Positions 16,650 to 27,210 of a stretch of DNA of 64,000 nucleotides are shown here, one piece after another. Below the pieces are notes generated by a model. It made no database searches and was not told the origin of the DNA. It worked only from the letters and a program-made list of their open reading frames with translations. The stretch covers positions 248,001-312,000 of the forward strand of contig CAVPOO010000009.1 of assembly GCA_963707015.1 (NCBI GenBank), given 5' to 3'. Made by a program: the position numbers and the translations under genes. The DNA comes from CAVPOO01 sp963707015 (GTDB lineage Bacteria > Pseudomonadota > Gammaproteobacteria > Thiohalobacterales > Thiohalobacteraceae). The number at the start of each line of letters is the position of its first letter. Position 1 is the stretch's first letter.

Positions 16650-19600
16650 ATGCCTGTTTGGCAGGCACAGGTCAGACGGCCGGTGCTGCGGCTGGCCACC
16701 CGCAGTTCGAGCGAGGAGAAATTTATCGTTATCAAAGAGTTCCGATTTTCTGCACGCGCACGCAATGCGCTGCGCAACGATCGCGATACGGAGTTGCTGC
16801 GCTCGGAGCTGTTCAGCATCGAGCAACTGAAGCGTCACGCGGTAACGCTGGCTGGCCAGCATCGCATCGATCCACGTCCGGGGCCCGACAGGTTGCTGCC
16901 ACGGCTGACGGACAATGCGCGCGTTCTGCTCGCGGCGTATGACGTCGTCACAGCTGCAGCCAAGCCGGGACAGCGGATCGCGCCGGCAGAGGCGTGGCTG
17001 CTCGACAATTTCTATCTGATCGAGCAGCAGATCGGTCTGGCGCGTCGACATCTGCCGCGCGGGTACAGCCGGCAGTTGCCGCGACTGGCGGATGGCCCGT
17101 CAGCCGGTTTCCCGCGTATCTATGACCTGGCGCTGGAGCTGATCTCGCACATGGACGGTCGTCTCGACAGCGACAACGCCACCCAGTTCGTCGCCGCCTA
17201 CCAGACTGTTGAACCGTTAAAGCTGGGCGAATTGTGGGCGTTCCCCATCATGCTGCAGTTGGCGCTGCTGGAAAACCTGCGCCGCGTTGCATTGCGTATC
17301 GCCCGTCGACGCGAGGAGCGCGACGCGGCCATTACGTGGGCCGACCGCATGCTCGCGACGGCCGAAAGGGAACCGAAGCAGCTTATCCAGTTGCTGGCCG
17401 AGTTTGCCAATGCCGATGTGCCTCTCACCGCGCCGTTTGTGGAGGAATTTTACGCGAGACTCCAGGCTCAGGGGCCGGCCCTGGCGTTCGTTCAAACCTG
17501 GGTCGAGCAGAGACTGCTCGAACAGGGGGTGACCGCAACGCAATTGTCACAGGCGGCTGGTCGAACGGCCGCGACCAACCAGATCTCCATCGCGAACAGT
17601 ATCGGCAGTCTGCGCTTCATCGGCGCAATGGACTGGAAGAACTACGTCGAATCGCTCAGTGTCGTCGAACAGACATTGCGTGAAGACCCGGCCGGTAAGT
17701 ACGTCAGCCAGGATTTCGCCACCCGCGACCGGTACCGGCATGTCATCGAAGACGTGGCCCGGGGTTGTGCGCACAGTTCGTGCAGTGAGTCGGCGGTGGC
17801 ACGCGAAGCCATCGTTCTCGCCGAGAATGCGGCGAAGCGACTGGATGCCAGCGACCGCAGCGCGCATGTCGGCTACTACCTGATCGATCACGGGCGGGCG
17901 AGTCTGGAGCGTGCGGTCGGCTGCCGTTTGTCGTGGAAATTGCGGGCCAGCCGGGCGAGCCGGCATTTGCGCCTGTTCCTTTACCTCGGACCCATCCTGT
18001 TGCTCACCGCACTGGCGACATCGGCCGTGCTTTTGCCTTTCGGCGGATTCGGACCAGGTGACTGGCGGTACTGGTTTTTTGCGATCACCGGCGCCATCGG
18101 CGTCTCGGCGCTGGCCGTCCCGCTGGTGAACCTGCTGGTCACGCTCGTCTTGCCGCCGCGCGCGTTACCACGACTGGATTTTTCGCAGGGCATTCCATCC
18201 GCTCACCGCACGATGGTGGTCGTCCCCACCTTGCTGAGCAGGCCGCAAGAGATCGACGAGCTTCTCGAAGCCCTGGAGATCCGCTATCTCGGTAATCGCG
18301 ATCCTAATCTGTTCTTTGCCTTGCTGACGGATTTCCCCGACGCGCCTGAGCGTACGCTGCCAGAGGATGGCGCCTTGCTGGCCCGGGCGCGCGCGGCTGT
18401 CGAGGCGCTCAACGAGACCTACCGCGAGGACCGGCCGTGTATCTTCTATCTGTTTCACCGACCCCGGGTGTGGAATCCATATGAACGGGTGTGGATGGGC
18501 TATGAGCGCAAGCGCGGCAAACTGGAGCAGTTCAATGCCTTGCTGCGGGGCGGGGAGCCAACGGCATTCTCGGATAGTGTCGGGGATGCGTCCGTCCTCG
18601 CTTCGATCAAGTACGTCATCACCCTGGACACCGATACGCAGCTGCCCCGCGACGCGGCCCGCACACTGATCGGTAACATCGCTCATCCCCTCAATCGGCC
18701 GGTGTACGATGCTGACGAGGGACGCATTGTCGAGGGCTACGCGATCCTGCAGCCACGCGCTTCGATCAGCCTGACCAGTGCAGGCCAGTCGCGGTTTACG
18801 AAACTGTTCGCCGGTGAGTCTGGCATCGATCCCTACTCGCGCCAGGTATCGGATGTCTACCAGGATCTTTTCGGGGAGGGGTCGTTCATCGGCAAGGGCA
18901 TCTACGATGTGGACGCTTTCCGTCAGGCCGTCGATGGACGCTTTCCGGAGAATCTCATTCTCAGTCACGACCTGCTGGAAAGCGGGTATGCGCGTTCGGC
19001 ACTGGTGACCGATGTCGAGCTGATTGAAGAGCACCCGGCCAGTTACGCCATAGAGGCCAGCCGGCGACACCGCTGGATACGCGGCGACTGGCAGATTGCC
19101 GGGTGGTTGCTCCCGCGCGTGCCCGGACCGCCCGCGCCGCCCCAGTCAAATGAGTCAAAAGAGTCAAATGGATCGCAGGCGAAGGGGCAGGCAAACCCGC
19201 TCAGCGCCTTGTCGGTGTGGAAAATTTTCGACAATCTTCGACGCAGTCTCGTCCCGCCGTCGCTGCTTGCCTTGCTGGCAGGTGGCTGGCTGTTCGGTCC
19301 GGGATCGGCGTGGTTCTGGACCCTGCTGGTCGCGGGTGTGGTGTTCCTGCCCACTTTGCTCGGAGCCGGGATCGAGCTCATCCGCAAGCCGGCAGAACGT
19401 GACTGGCTGGTGCACCTGGTCCTTACAGGAAAATCCGCGGGCCGCCCAACCGCGCTCGCGTTGCTGACGCTGGTGCTTTTGCCCTACGACACGCTGATTT
19501 ACCTGGATGCGATTCTGCGCTCAGGTGTGCGGATGCTGTTCACGCGACACGGATTGTTGCTCTGGCAGCTGCGATCCTATGCAAGCCGCAACGCGCGCCG

Positions 19601-22600
19601 TACGCTGATCGATTTTCTCAGGGAGATGTGGATCGCGCCTGTTCTGGCGCTGGTGCTGGCCTTTGCACTGTGGCAAACGCGCGCGTCGGAATGGCTTTTC
19701 TGGGCGCCCGTCCTGTTGCTCTGGCTGGTGTCGCCCGTCGTCGGCTGGTGGATCAGCAGGCCGCTTGTGTCGCCCGCACCGGACCTGAGCTTTGATCAAC
19801 GGGCGTTCCTGCGGGCGTCGGCCCGGCGAACCTGGCGCTTTTTCGCCGACTTCGTCGGTCCACAGGACAACTGGCTGCCGCCGGATAACTTCCAGGAATA
19901 TCCCGCTCCGGTCATCGCCTCGCGGACCTCGCCTACCAATATCGGCATGGCGCTGCTGGCGAATCTGGCTGCCTGCGATTTCGGTTACATTTGCGCCGGG
20001 GAATGTCTGCGTCGCACCGGGAACACACTGGCGGCGATGGAAAAGCTGGAACGCTACCGCGGCCATTTTTACAACTGGTACGACACGCGCACGCTGCAAC
20101 CGCTTCGCCCGCAGTACGTCTCTTCGGTGGACAGCGGCAACCTGGCCGGCGGCCTGCTCACCCTGCAGGCGGGACTGGTCGAGTTGAAAGATCAGCCGGT
20201 GCTGTCAGCAAACGCGTTTCAGGGACTGCAGGACACCTTGCAGGTGCTTGCCGAACACCTGCCCGCGTCACCAGCCCCGGATCTTGCGAAGAAGGTCAAG
20301 GGTCTGCAGGAAACACTGCACGCACTCACGCTGAACGGGCCGCCACAGACACTGGCTGCCGCCGATAGCTTGCTGGATGAGATTCACCGTACTGGCGGGG
20401 GGCTGGTTGCCTGCCTGCCGGCGGATATTGATATCGATGGTGAACTGTATTACTGGGCGCGGGCATTCGACCAGCAATCGCGCGCACTTCGAGATGACCT
20501 TGGATTCCTGGTGTCTGGGCCTGAGCCGGGGCCGTGGCATTTCAGCAACATCCCGACACTGGCGGAACTGGCCAGAGCGCGCACGGAGGGCACGGAAGCG
20601 CGGTCGTCAGTCGGGGCAGCCGCGGCGGCAGTGCCCCGTTACAAAGGCGCGGTAGAGCGGCTCAGGATGATCGACGATCTGGTGGATCGTTGTCGCGAAC
20701 TGGCGGTGATGGATTTCGAGTTTCTCTACGATACGTCGCGCGGCTTGCTGAGCATAGGTTACGACGTGGGCGAACGGCGCCGCGATCCGTCCTGCTACGA
20801 CCTGCTGGCATCCGAGGCGCGCCTGGCCAGTTTCCTGCTCATCGCCCAGGGGCAGGTACCCCAAAAGCACTGGTTCGCACTCGGTCGGCTGCTGACGAGT
20901 CATGGTGGCGACGTGAGCCTGATTTCGTGGAGCGGCTCGATGTTCGAGTACCTCATGCCGCGGCTGATGATGCCGAATTACGACAACACCCTGCTGGATC
21001 ACACCTGCAAGGCTGCGGTGTCGCGCCAGATCGAATACGGCCGGCAACGCGGTGTGCCCTGGGGCATTTCCGAGTCCTGCTATAACGCCACCGATATGCA
21101 TCAGGTCTATCAATATCGGGCCTTCGGCGTGCCCGGGCTGGGTCTCAAGCGCGGGCTGGGAGACGACCTGGTCATCGCGCCTTACGCCAGCGCACTGGCG
21201 CTGACGGTGATGCCGCGCAAAGCCTGTCGCAACCTGCAGCGGCTTGCCGCCGACGGCTTCCTCGGGACCTATGGGTTCTACGAGGCGGTCGATTACACGC
21301 CTTCGCGTGTGCCACGGGGTAAAAATCGCGCCATCGTGCGTGCCTTCATGGCGCATCATCAGGGCATGAGCCTGCTGGCCTTCGAGCATGTATTGTTCAA
21401 CCGGCCGATGCAGCGCCGCTTCATGTCCGACCCGCTCGCACGGGCGACGCAACTGCTGCTGCAGGAGCGGGTGCCGAAGCAGGGGGCTACGCTGCACCCG
21501 CACGCTGCTGAAGTGAGCGCCGCCGCGCGACCCGCCGCCGCGGAAGGCGCCATCATGCGCGTATTTACTGACCCGAACACGCCGACACCTGAAGTTCACC
21601 TGTTATCCAACGGCCGGTACCACGTCATGGCGACCCATGCCGGCGGCGGTTACAGCCGCTGGCGCGATCTGGCCGTCACGCGTTGGCGCGAGGACACGAC
21701 CTCCGATAACTGGGGCACATTCATTTATTTGCGCGACCGCGACACGGGACGTTACTGGTCAACCGCGTATCAGCCGACACTGCGCAAGGCCGATCACTAC
21801 GAGGCGATCTTCGTACAGGCTCGCGCGGAATACCGGCGGCGCGATCAGGCGATCGAAGCGCACACCGAGATCAGCGTTTCACCCGAGGACGACGTCGAGA
21901 TTCGCCGCATCACGCTCACCAACCTGTCGTCTCGTAGCCGGCATATCGAAGTGACGAGCTACGCGGAAGTCGTGTTGGCGCCGTTGAATGCCGACCTGGC
22001 CCACCGTTGTTTCAGCAACCTGTTCGTGCAAACTGAAATTCTGCCCGACCGGCAGGCGATCCTCTGCACCCGGCGGCGCCGCACACCGGGGGAACAGGTG
22101 CCGTGGATGTTTCACCTGTTGGCGGCGCCTGGTGCGGTTGCCGACGAACCGTCTTACGAGACTGACCGCGCCAGATTCATCGGCCGGGGTCGAACGGCGG
22201 CCAACCCGGTGGTGCTGGACAGCGGTGACAGCCCCCCGCAGTTGTCAAGGCGCTTGTCGAACACGGCGGGTTCGGTGCTCGATCCCATCGTGGCGATTCG
22301 CCGCACCATCAGCCTGTCACCCGATGAATCGGCGAGTGTGCAGATCATCTCCGGTGTCGCCGAGACGCGCGAGGCAGCACTGGCTGCGCTCGAGAAGTAT
22401 TGTGACCGGCACTTCGTTGAGCGCGCCTTTGAAATGGCATGGTTCCAGAGTCAGGAGGTGCTGCGCTACCTCAACGCAAGCGAGGCCGACGCGCAGGTCT
22501 ACGGCCGCCTGGCTACCTCGGTCATTTACGGCAATGCCCTGCGCCGCGCCGCGCCCAGTGTCATTGCCCGCAACCGGCTTGGCCAGTCGGGGCTCTGGAG

Positions 22601-25466
22601 CTTTGCCGTCTCGGGCGATCTGCCGATCGTCCTGGTACGCATCGGCAACCTGAACCGCATCGAGCTGGTAAAGCAGGTGCTGCAAGCCCATGCCTATTGG
22701 CGCATGAAGGGTTTGACTGCCGACCTGGTGATCGTGAACGAGGACTTCTCGGGTTACCGGGCCGTTCTGCAGGACCAGATCGTGGGGCTGATCAATGCGG
22801 GCCCCGAGGCGCAAAGTATCGACAGACCGGGCGGAGTCTTCGTGCGGCGTGCCGAAGAGCTTTCCGAGGAGGACCGGGTCCTGTTCCAGACGGTCGCCCG
22901 CGTCGTGCTCACCGATACCGCCGAGACATTGCTCGAGCAGGTGGAACGCCGCGTGTCGGCAGAGCGCCTGCCGGGCCGTCTCGAGCCGGTGCGGCATCCG
23001 CCAGTGGAAGCGACCCATCCGCTGCCGGCGCGCGAACGCATTTTCTGCAACCGTCTCGGCGGCTTCACGCCCGACGGGCGTGAATACGTCGTTACCCTCG
23101 AGCCGGGTGAGAGCACGCCGGCGCCGTGGGTCAATGTCATCGCCAGCCCGCATATTGGCACCGTCGTCAGCGAGAGCGGGGGCGCCTATACCTGGGTGGA
23201 AAATGCGCACGAGTTCCGGTTGACCACCTGGCACAATGACCCGCTCAGCGACAGCAGCGGCGAGGCGCTGTACATCCGCGACGAGGACACCGGTGCGTTC
23301 TGGTCGCCGACGCCGTTGCCCGCCTGCGGTCAGTCCGGGTATGTGTGCCGGCACGGATTCGGGTACAGCGTGTTCGAGCATTACGAAGCCGGCATCTCCT
23401 CGGAGCTGTCCACCTACGTCGCCATGGACGCGCCGGTGAAGTTCGTGGTGGTAAAGCTGCGCAACCATGCGGGGCGCCCGCGTCGCCTGTCGCTGACCGG
23501 GTATTGGGAGCTGGTGCTCGGTGAGTGGCGGCACGCCAATCTGATGCACATTGTTACCGAGACGGATCCGCACAGCGGGGCGCTGTTTGCGCGCAATGCG
23601 TACGGCCGCGAATGCGCCAACCGGGTCGTCTTTGCGCAGGTCAGCGAACTGGAGCGTACGGTGACGGGAAACCGTAGCGAGTTCATTGGCCGCAATGGCT
23701 CGCTGGCCAGCCCGGCGGCTATGCGCCGCGAGCGTCTGTCGGGCCGGGCAGGTGCGGGCCTTGATCCGTGCGCGGCGATACAGACCCGGATCGAGCTGGC
23801 CGACGGACAGGAACGCGAGATCGTGTTCGTATTCGGCGCGGCCCGCAACAGCGACGAAGCACAGCATTTCATCCAGCGATTCGGCGGACCGGCCGGCGCC
23901 CGGCAGGCACTGGAAACGGTGTGGGAACACTGGAACCGCACCCTGGGCGCGGTGCAGGTGGAGACGCCGGATCCGGCGCTGGACGTTCTGGCCAACGGCT
24001 GGCTGGTCTACCAGACGCTGTCCTGCAGGCTCTGGGGCCGTAGCGGGTATTATCAGTCCGGCGGTGCCTACGGTTTCCGTGATCAGTTGCAGGACACCCT
24101 GGCGCTGATCCATGCGACACCGTGGCTCGCCCGCGAGCAGTTGCTGCGTTGCGCCGAGCGTCAGTTCCTCCAGGGTGACGTGCAACACTGGTGGCATCCG
24201 CCCAACGGACAAGGCGTGCGCACCCATTTCTCCGATGACTATCTGTGGCTGGCGTATGCAACCTGTCGTTATGTGCTGGCGACCGGCGATACCGGCGTAC
24301 TCGACGAGTCAGTCCATTTTCTGGAGGGCCGCAGCTTGAATCCGGAAGAGGAGGCTTACTACGACCAACCGCAACGTTCGGTTGAAGTGGCGAGCCTCTA
24401 TGAACATTGCGTGCGTTCAATCAAGCACGGTTTACGCTTTGGCGAACATCAATTACCGCTGATGGGCTGCGGCGACTGGAACGACGGCATGAATCTCGTC
24501 GGTCGTGACGGCAAGGGCGAGAGCGTCTGGCTGGCGTGGTTTCTGTACGAGAACCTGCGGCTGTTTGCCGGCCTGGCGCGTGGCCGGAACGACGAGACCT
24601 TTGCCGAAGTCTGCACCGGGCAGGCTGCGCGGCTGCGCAGCAACATTGAGGCGCATGCCTGGGACGGCGGCTGGTATCGGCGCGCCTGGTTCGATGACGG
24701 CACACCCCTCGGTTCGTCGGAAAATGACGAATGCCAGATCGATTCGATCAGCCAGAGTTGGGCGGTCATTTCGGGCGGCGGCGATCCGGTGCGCGCCCGC
24801 CAGGCGATGGCGGCGGTGGACAAGGGCCTGGTGCGGCGCGATGCGCAGTTAATCCAGCTGCTCACACCGCCCTTCGATACATCAGACCTTGAGCCGGGCT
24901 ATATCAAGGGCTACGTGCCCGGTGTCCGCGAGAACGGTGGCCAGTACACCCATGCCGCGATCTGGACCGCGATGGCGTTTGCCATGCTGGGTGACAGGGA
25001 ACGCGCGTGGGAACTGTTCGCCATGCTCAACCCTGTCAATCACGGTAGTCAGCCGGATGAGATCGAACGCTACAAGGTCGAGCCGTACGTCATGTGCGCG
25101 GATATCTACGCGGCGCCGCCGCACACGGGCCGGGGTGGCTGGACCTGGTACACCGGGGCCGCGGGCTGGATGTACCGGTTGACCGTGGAAACACTGCTGG
25201 GCCTGCAACTGGAAGTGGATCATCTGCGCATCGCGCCCTGTATCCCGGCCCATTGGACATCGTACAAAGTCCACTACCGCTATCGCGAGACGGTCTACCA
25301 CATCACAGTCAGGCGCGTCGGTGAAAGGCCGGAGCATGTGAGCCGCGTGATGGTAGACGGTGCGGTGGTGGATGCAGTCGCCATGGATGCTGCAGGGCGG
25401 CCGCACGGCAGGATCTCCCTTATAGACGACCGCCGGGAGCACCACGTCGAGGTGGACTTGAGCTGA
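16650..25466 (+). CDS. ndvB: Cyclic beta-1,2-glucan synthase (NdvB/ChvB type)
   Basis: A giant inner-membrane enzyme of up to 2,938 residues, which fits the family size. Order of parts: an N-terminal domain (1-430); membrane helices from about 440; a GT84 glycosyltransferase domain with the DxD-type motif TLDTDTQLPRDAA (about 660); more membrane helices (870-1080); a glycoamylase-like domain with SWSGSMFEYLMPRLMMPNYD (about 1425); two carbohydrate-binding lobes (about 1665 and 2135); and a GH94 phosphorylase domain with YQSGGAYGFRDQLQD (about 2466) and GCGDWNDGMNLVG (about 2606, containing the catalytic Asp). It would polymerise UDP-glucose to beta-1,2-glucan and cyclise it for osmoadaptation. 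The start is uncertain: ATG 16650 has a weak ribosome-binding site, whereas a good GAGGAG lies at 16713 without a standard start codon after it. A low-complexity Ser/Glu/Asn/Lys linker sits near residue 832. Confidence 0.93.
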   Translation: MPVWQAQVRRPVLRLATRSSSEEKFIVIKEFRFSARARNALRNDRDTELLRSELFSIEQLKRHAVTLAGQHRIDPRPGPDRLLPRLTDNARVLLAAYDVVTAAAKPGQRIAPAEAWLLDNFYLIEQQIGLARRHLPRGYSRQLPRLADGPSAGFPRIYDLALELISHMDGRLDSDNATQFVAAYQTVEPLKLGELWAFPIMLQLALLENLRRVALRIARRREERDAAITWADRMLATAEREPKQLIQLLAEFANADVPLTAPFVEEFYARLQAQGPALAFVQTWVEQRLLEQGVTATQLSQAAGRTAATNQISIANSIGSLRFIGAMDWKNYVESLSVVEQTLREDPAGKYVSQDFATRDRYRHVIEDVARGCAHSSCSESAVAREAIVLAENAAKRLDASDRSAHVGYYLIDHGRASLERAVGCRLSWKLRASRASRHLRLFLYLGPILLLTALATSAVLLPFGGFGPGDWRYWFFAITGAIGVSALAVPLVNLLVTLVLPPRALPRLDFSQGIPSAHRTMVVVPTLLSRPQEIDELLEALEIRYLGNRDPNLFFALLTDFPDAPERTLPEDGALLARARAAVEALNETYREDRPCIFYLFHRPRVWNPYERVWMGYERKRGKLEQFNALLRGGEPTAFSDSVGDASVLASIKYVITLDTDTQLPRDAARTLIGNIAHPLNRPVYDADEGRIVEGYAILQPRASISLTSAGQSRFTKLFAGESGIDPYSRQVSDVYQDLFGEGSFIGKGIYDVDAFRQAVDGRFPENLILSHDLLESGYARSALVTDVELIEEHPASYAIEASRRHRWIRGDWQIAGWLLPRVPGPPAPPQSNESKESNGSQAKGQANPLSALSVWKIFDNLRRSLVPPSLLALLAGGWLFGPGSAWFWTLLVAGVVFLPTLLGAGIELIRKPAERDWLVHLVLTGKSAGRPTALALLTLVLLPYDTLIYLDAILRSGVRMLFTRHGLLLWQLRSYASRNARRTLIDFLREMWIAPVLALVLAFALWQTRASEWLFWAPVLLLWLVSPVVGWWISRPLVSPAPDLSFDQRAFLRASARRTWRFFADFVGPQDNWLPPDNFQEYPAPVIASRTSPTNIGMALLANLAACDFGYICAGECLRRTGNTLAAMEKLERYRGHFYNWYDTRTLQPLRPQYVSSVDSGNLAGGLLTLQAGLVELKDQPVLSANAFQGLQDTLQVLAEHLPASPAPDLAKKVKGLQETLHALTLNGPPQTLAAADSLLDEIHRTGGGLVACLPADIDIDGELYYWARAFDQQSRALRDDLGFLVSGPEPGPWHFSNIPTLAELARARTEGTEARSSVGAAAAAVPRYKGAVERLRMIDDLVDRCRELAVMDFEFLYDTSRGLLSIGYDVGERRRDPSCYDLLASEARLASFLLIAQGQVPQKHWFALGRLLTSHGGDVSLISWSGSMFEYLMPRLMMPNYDNTLLDHTCKAAVSRQIEYGRQRGVPWGISESCYNATDMHQVYQYRAFGVPGLGLKRGLGDDLVIAPYASALALTVMPRKACRNLQRLAADGFLGTYGFYEAVDYTPSRVPRGKNRAIVRAFMAHHQGMSLLAFEHVLFNRPMQRRFMSDPLARATQLLLQERVPKQGATLHPHAAEVSAAARPAAAEGAIMRVFTDPNTPTPEVHLLSNGRYHVMATHAGGGYSRWRDLAVTRWREDTTSDNWGTFIYLRDRDTGRYWSTAYQPTLRKADHYEAIFVQARAEYRRRDQAIEAHTEISVSPEDDVEIRRITLTNLSSRSRHIEVTSYAEVVLAPLNADLAHRCFSNLFVQTEILPDRQAILCTRRRRTPGEQVPWMFHLLAAPGAVADEPSYETDRARFIGRGRTAANPVVLDSGDSPPQLSRRLSNTAGSVLDPIVAIRRTISLSPDESASVQIISGVAETREAALAALEKYCDRHFVERAFEMAWFQSQEVLRYLNASEADAQVYGRLATSVIYGNALRRAAPSVIARNRLGQSGLWSFAVSGDLPIVLVRIGNLNRIELVKQVLQAHAYWRMKGLTADLVIVNEDFSGYRAVLQDQIVGLINAGPEAQSIDRPGGVFVRRAEELSEEDRVLFQTVARVVLTDTAETLLEQVERRVSAERLPGRLEPVRHPPVEATHPLPARERIFCNRLGGFTPDGREYVVTLEPGESTPAPWVNVIASPHIGTVVSESGGAYTWVENAHEFRLTTWHNDPLSDSSGEALYIRDEDTGAFWSPTPLPACGQSGYVCRHGFGYSVFEHYEAGISSELSTYVAMDAPVKFVVVKLRNHAGRPRRLSLTGYWELVLGEWRHANLMHIVTETDPHSGALFARNAYGRECANRVVFAQVSELERTVTGNRSEFIGRNGSLASPAAMRRERLSGRAGAGLDPCAAIQTRIELADGQEREIVFVFGAARNSDEAQHFIQRFGGPAGARQALETVWEHWNRTLGAVQVETPDPALDVLANGWLVYQTLSCRLWGRSGYYQSGGAYGFRDQLQDTLALIHATPWLAREQLLRCAERQFLQGDVQHWWHPPNGQGVRTHFSDDYLWLAYATCRYVLATGDTGVLDESVHFLEGRSLNPEEEAYYDQPQRSVEVASLYEHCVRSIKHGLRFGEHQLPLMGCGDWNDGMNLVGRDGKGESVWLAWFLYENLRLFAGLARGRNDETFAEVCTGQAARLRSNIEAHAWDGGWYRRAWFDDGTPLGSSENDECQIDSISQSWAVISGGGDPVRARQAMAAVDKGLVRRDAQLIQLLTPPFDTSDLEPGYIKGYVPGVRENGGQYTHAAIWTAMAFAMLGDRERAWELFAMLNPVNHGSQPDEIERYKVEPYVMCADIYAAPPHTGRGGWTWYTGAAGWMYRLTVETLLGLQLEVDHLRIAPCIPAHWTSYKVHYRYRETVYHITVRRVGERPEHVSRVMVDGAVVDAVAMDAAGRPHGRISLIDDRREHHVEVDLS

Positions 25467-25469
25467 CGG

Positions 25470-25656
25470 CAATGGCACTTACTCAAATCGAAATGTAAGG
25501 TGGGTTAGCGCTTTTTGCGTAACCCACCAGGCGTTGCGAAGCAACACAACGCATTTTTTCATGAGTGCCTGCCGGCACATCCGGTGGGTTGCGGCACAAA
25601 CTGCGTGCCTGACCCACCCTGCCTTGATTATGGAACCGCCTGAGTAAGTGCCGTTC
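25470..25656 (+). mobile_element. MITE-like element A, copy 2 (187 bp)
   Basis: It has the same ends and interior as copy 1 (CAATGGCACTTACTC to GTAAGTGCCGTTC, with GGTGGGTTAGCG and CGTAACCCACC inside). The flanking decamers GAGCTGACGG and CAGTTAAGGG match at only 6 of 10 positions, which would fit an old insertion. The left decamer contains the TGA stop codon of the glucan synthase gene. Confidence 0.8.
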
Positions 25657-26132
25657 CAGTTAAGGGCAACTTTCGGCCGACTGTGCTGAAAAACTCCGAT
25701 TCAGGCAGCAGTAATAAACTTAGCTTATCTGGCGAGTTTTAGGTTCTCAGGTATGCGGGGGGCATAAGCAATAACCGGTCTCTCCGGAGAGAGCCTCACA
25801 TTGTCTTGCATGTAAGAAGGGAGTCGCCCCCGTGAAAAGAATCGAATCCGGCAGAAATCTGGCCCCATCAAGCTTTCGAGATTTCCAACACAATCGGCCA
25901 CAATCGGACGTTCAACGCCGGTGCTAAGGTGCGCCAGTGGAATGGCGCCTATAATTTACCGCGTCAGGGATCGTTGTGACGGGCAAGGCGGAACCGGGGC
26001 TAGTATGGGTGGCATGTTGTTTCGGTCGAAACAGACCATAAATCGCCAACCCGGGTTCAGGGAAAGGCCGCACCGGTATCCACCCCTTGACATGAGTCTA
26101 TTTTCAGGCGTGCATTAGAGCGAGAACTTGGG
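25657..26132. other. Intergenic region with palindromes and possible IS relic
   Basis: It contains GGCAACTTTCGGCC, also found inverted near 37191-37206, and CTGTGCTGAAAAACTCC, which resembles an insertion-sequence end. Two short palindromes follow: TATGC-5-GCATA at 25752-25766 and CTCTCCGGAGAG at 25780-25791. No gene is supported. TTGACA at 26087-26092 could be a -35 box for the broken antiporter gene, but the matching -10 is poor. Confidence 0.35.
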
Positions 26133-27210
26133 ATGGAAAACGTCTACGCGCTTGAGCCGGTGATCATTCTGCTCGTTGTCGGCATACTGGCGATTACCCT
26201 CATGCGCCCGCTGGGGCTGAGTCCCATCGTCGGTTACCTGATCGCCGGGGTGGTCATCGGACCGCGCGGGATGGCCCTCATCGAGGAGAGTTCCACCACC
26301 CACTTGCTGGCCGAACTCGGGGTGGTGTTCCTCTTGTTCGACATCGGTGTGCACTTTTCACTGGCCCGTGCTGGTGCGGGACTGGATGCAGATTCTGCTG
26401 GCGGTCATGCTGCTGCTCGGCCTGAAGACGGCGCTGGTGATCGGCGCGGCGCTGTTCCTGAAGATGCCGCTTCGGGTCGCGATTCAGCTGGGTTTTCTGC
26501 TGTCGCAGGGGAGCGAATTCGCCTTCGTGATCCTGGCCATGCCCGCCATCCAGACGGCGCTCGGCGCAGAGCCATCGGCCATCCTGTTGACCGCCGTCGC
26601 AGTCAGTCTGGCGTTGACACCGGCGTTGTCGCTGTGGGGCAACCGCATCGCCAAGGGGCTTGCAGGCCGTGTGCTGGCCGCCGCGTCCGATACCTCGGTG
26701 ATTGCCCCGATCGCCCCGGTCATCATCTTCGGCATGGGTGAGATTGGACGCCGCGTCGCGGATGCCCTTGAGGCGCATGCGATCGGCTATTTGGCGATTG
26801 AAATGGACCATGAACGTTTCATTCGCGCCAATGCCGACGGCTATCCGGTTGCCTTCGGCGACGCGGGCGACCTGCGCCTGATGGAAACTTTCGAGATTGC
26901 CGAGCGGCCGACAATCGTCATCACCATCGTCCGCTACGAGATCTCCCGGGACCTGACGCCGATCCTGCAGCAACGCTACCCTCACCTCACGCGGTTCATC
27001 GCCGTGGAGAACGACGAAGACAGAAAGCGATTCGAGGCGCTGGGCATGCGGGCGGTGGTCAACCGGAGCCGGCCACGTGGCCTCGATCTGGCCGCCGCCG
27101 TGCTGGGCGCCCATGGCGTAAGCGATGACAAGGTACACGCATGGATGCAGCGCCAGCAGGAAGAACTGCTAGTGGCAGCCGCGCCTGTGAGGCTGGCGGA
27201 GGAAGTATAA
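26133..27210 (+). pseudogene. Kef-type cation/proton antiporter with internal deletion and frameshift
   Basis: The first frame encodes the normal CPA2 N-terminus (GLSPIVGYLIAGVVIGPRG, then LAELGVVFLLFDIGVHFSL) up to about base 26361. The protein then resumes in another frame, at about VRDWMQILLAVMLLLGLK. It goes through the LLSQGSEFAFVILA helix to the TrkA-N/RCK nucleotide-binding domain (VIIFGMGEIGRRVADALE) and the natural end at 27210. An intact protein of this family has about 190 more residues, several membrane helices, at the junction. A deletion of roughly 570 bp that was not a multiple of three is the simplest reading. The conducting domain is destroyed; a free RCK domain might still be made from the second frame. 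A full-length relative lies at 28030-29700. Confidence 0.8.

Noticed and set aside
25921..26118. Short open frame before the broken antiporter
   Set aside because: Arg-rich, no ribosome-binding site, ends just before the antiporter start; more likely leader sequence.
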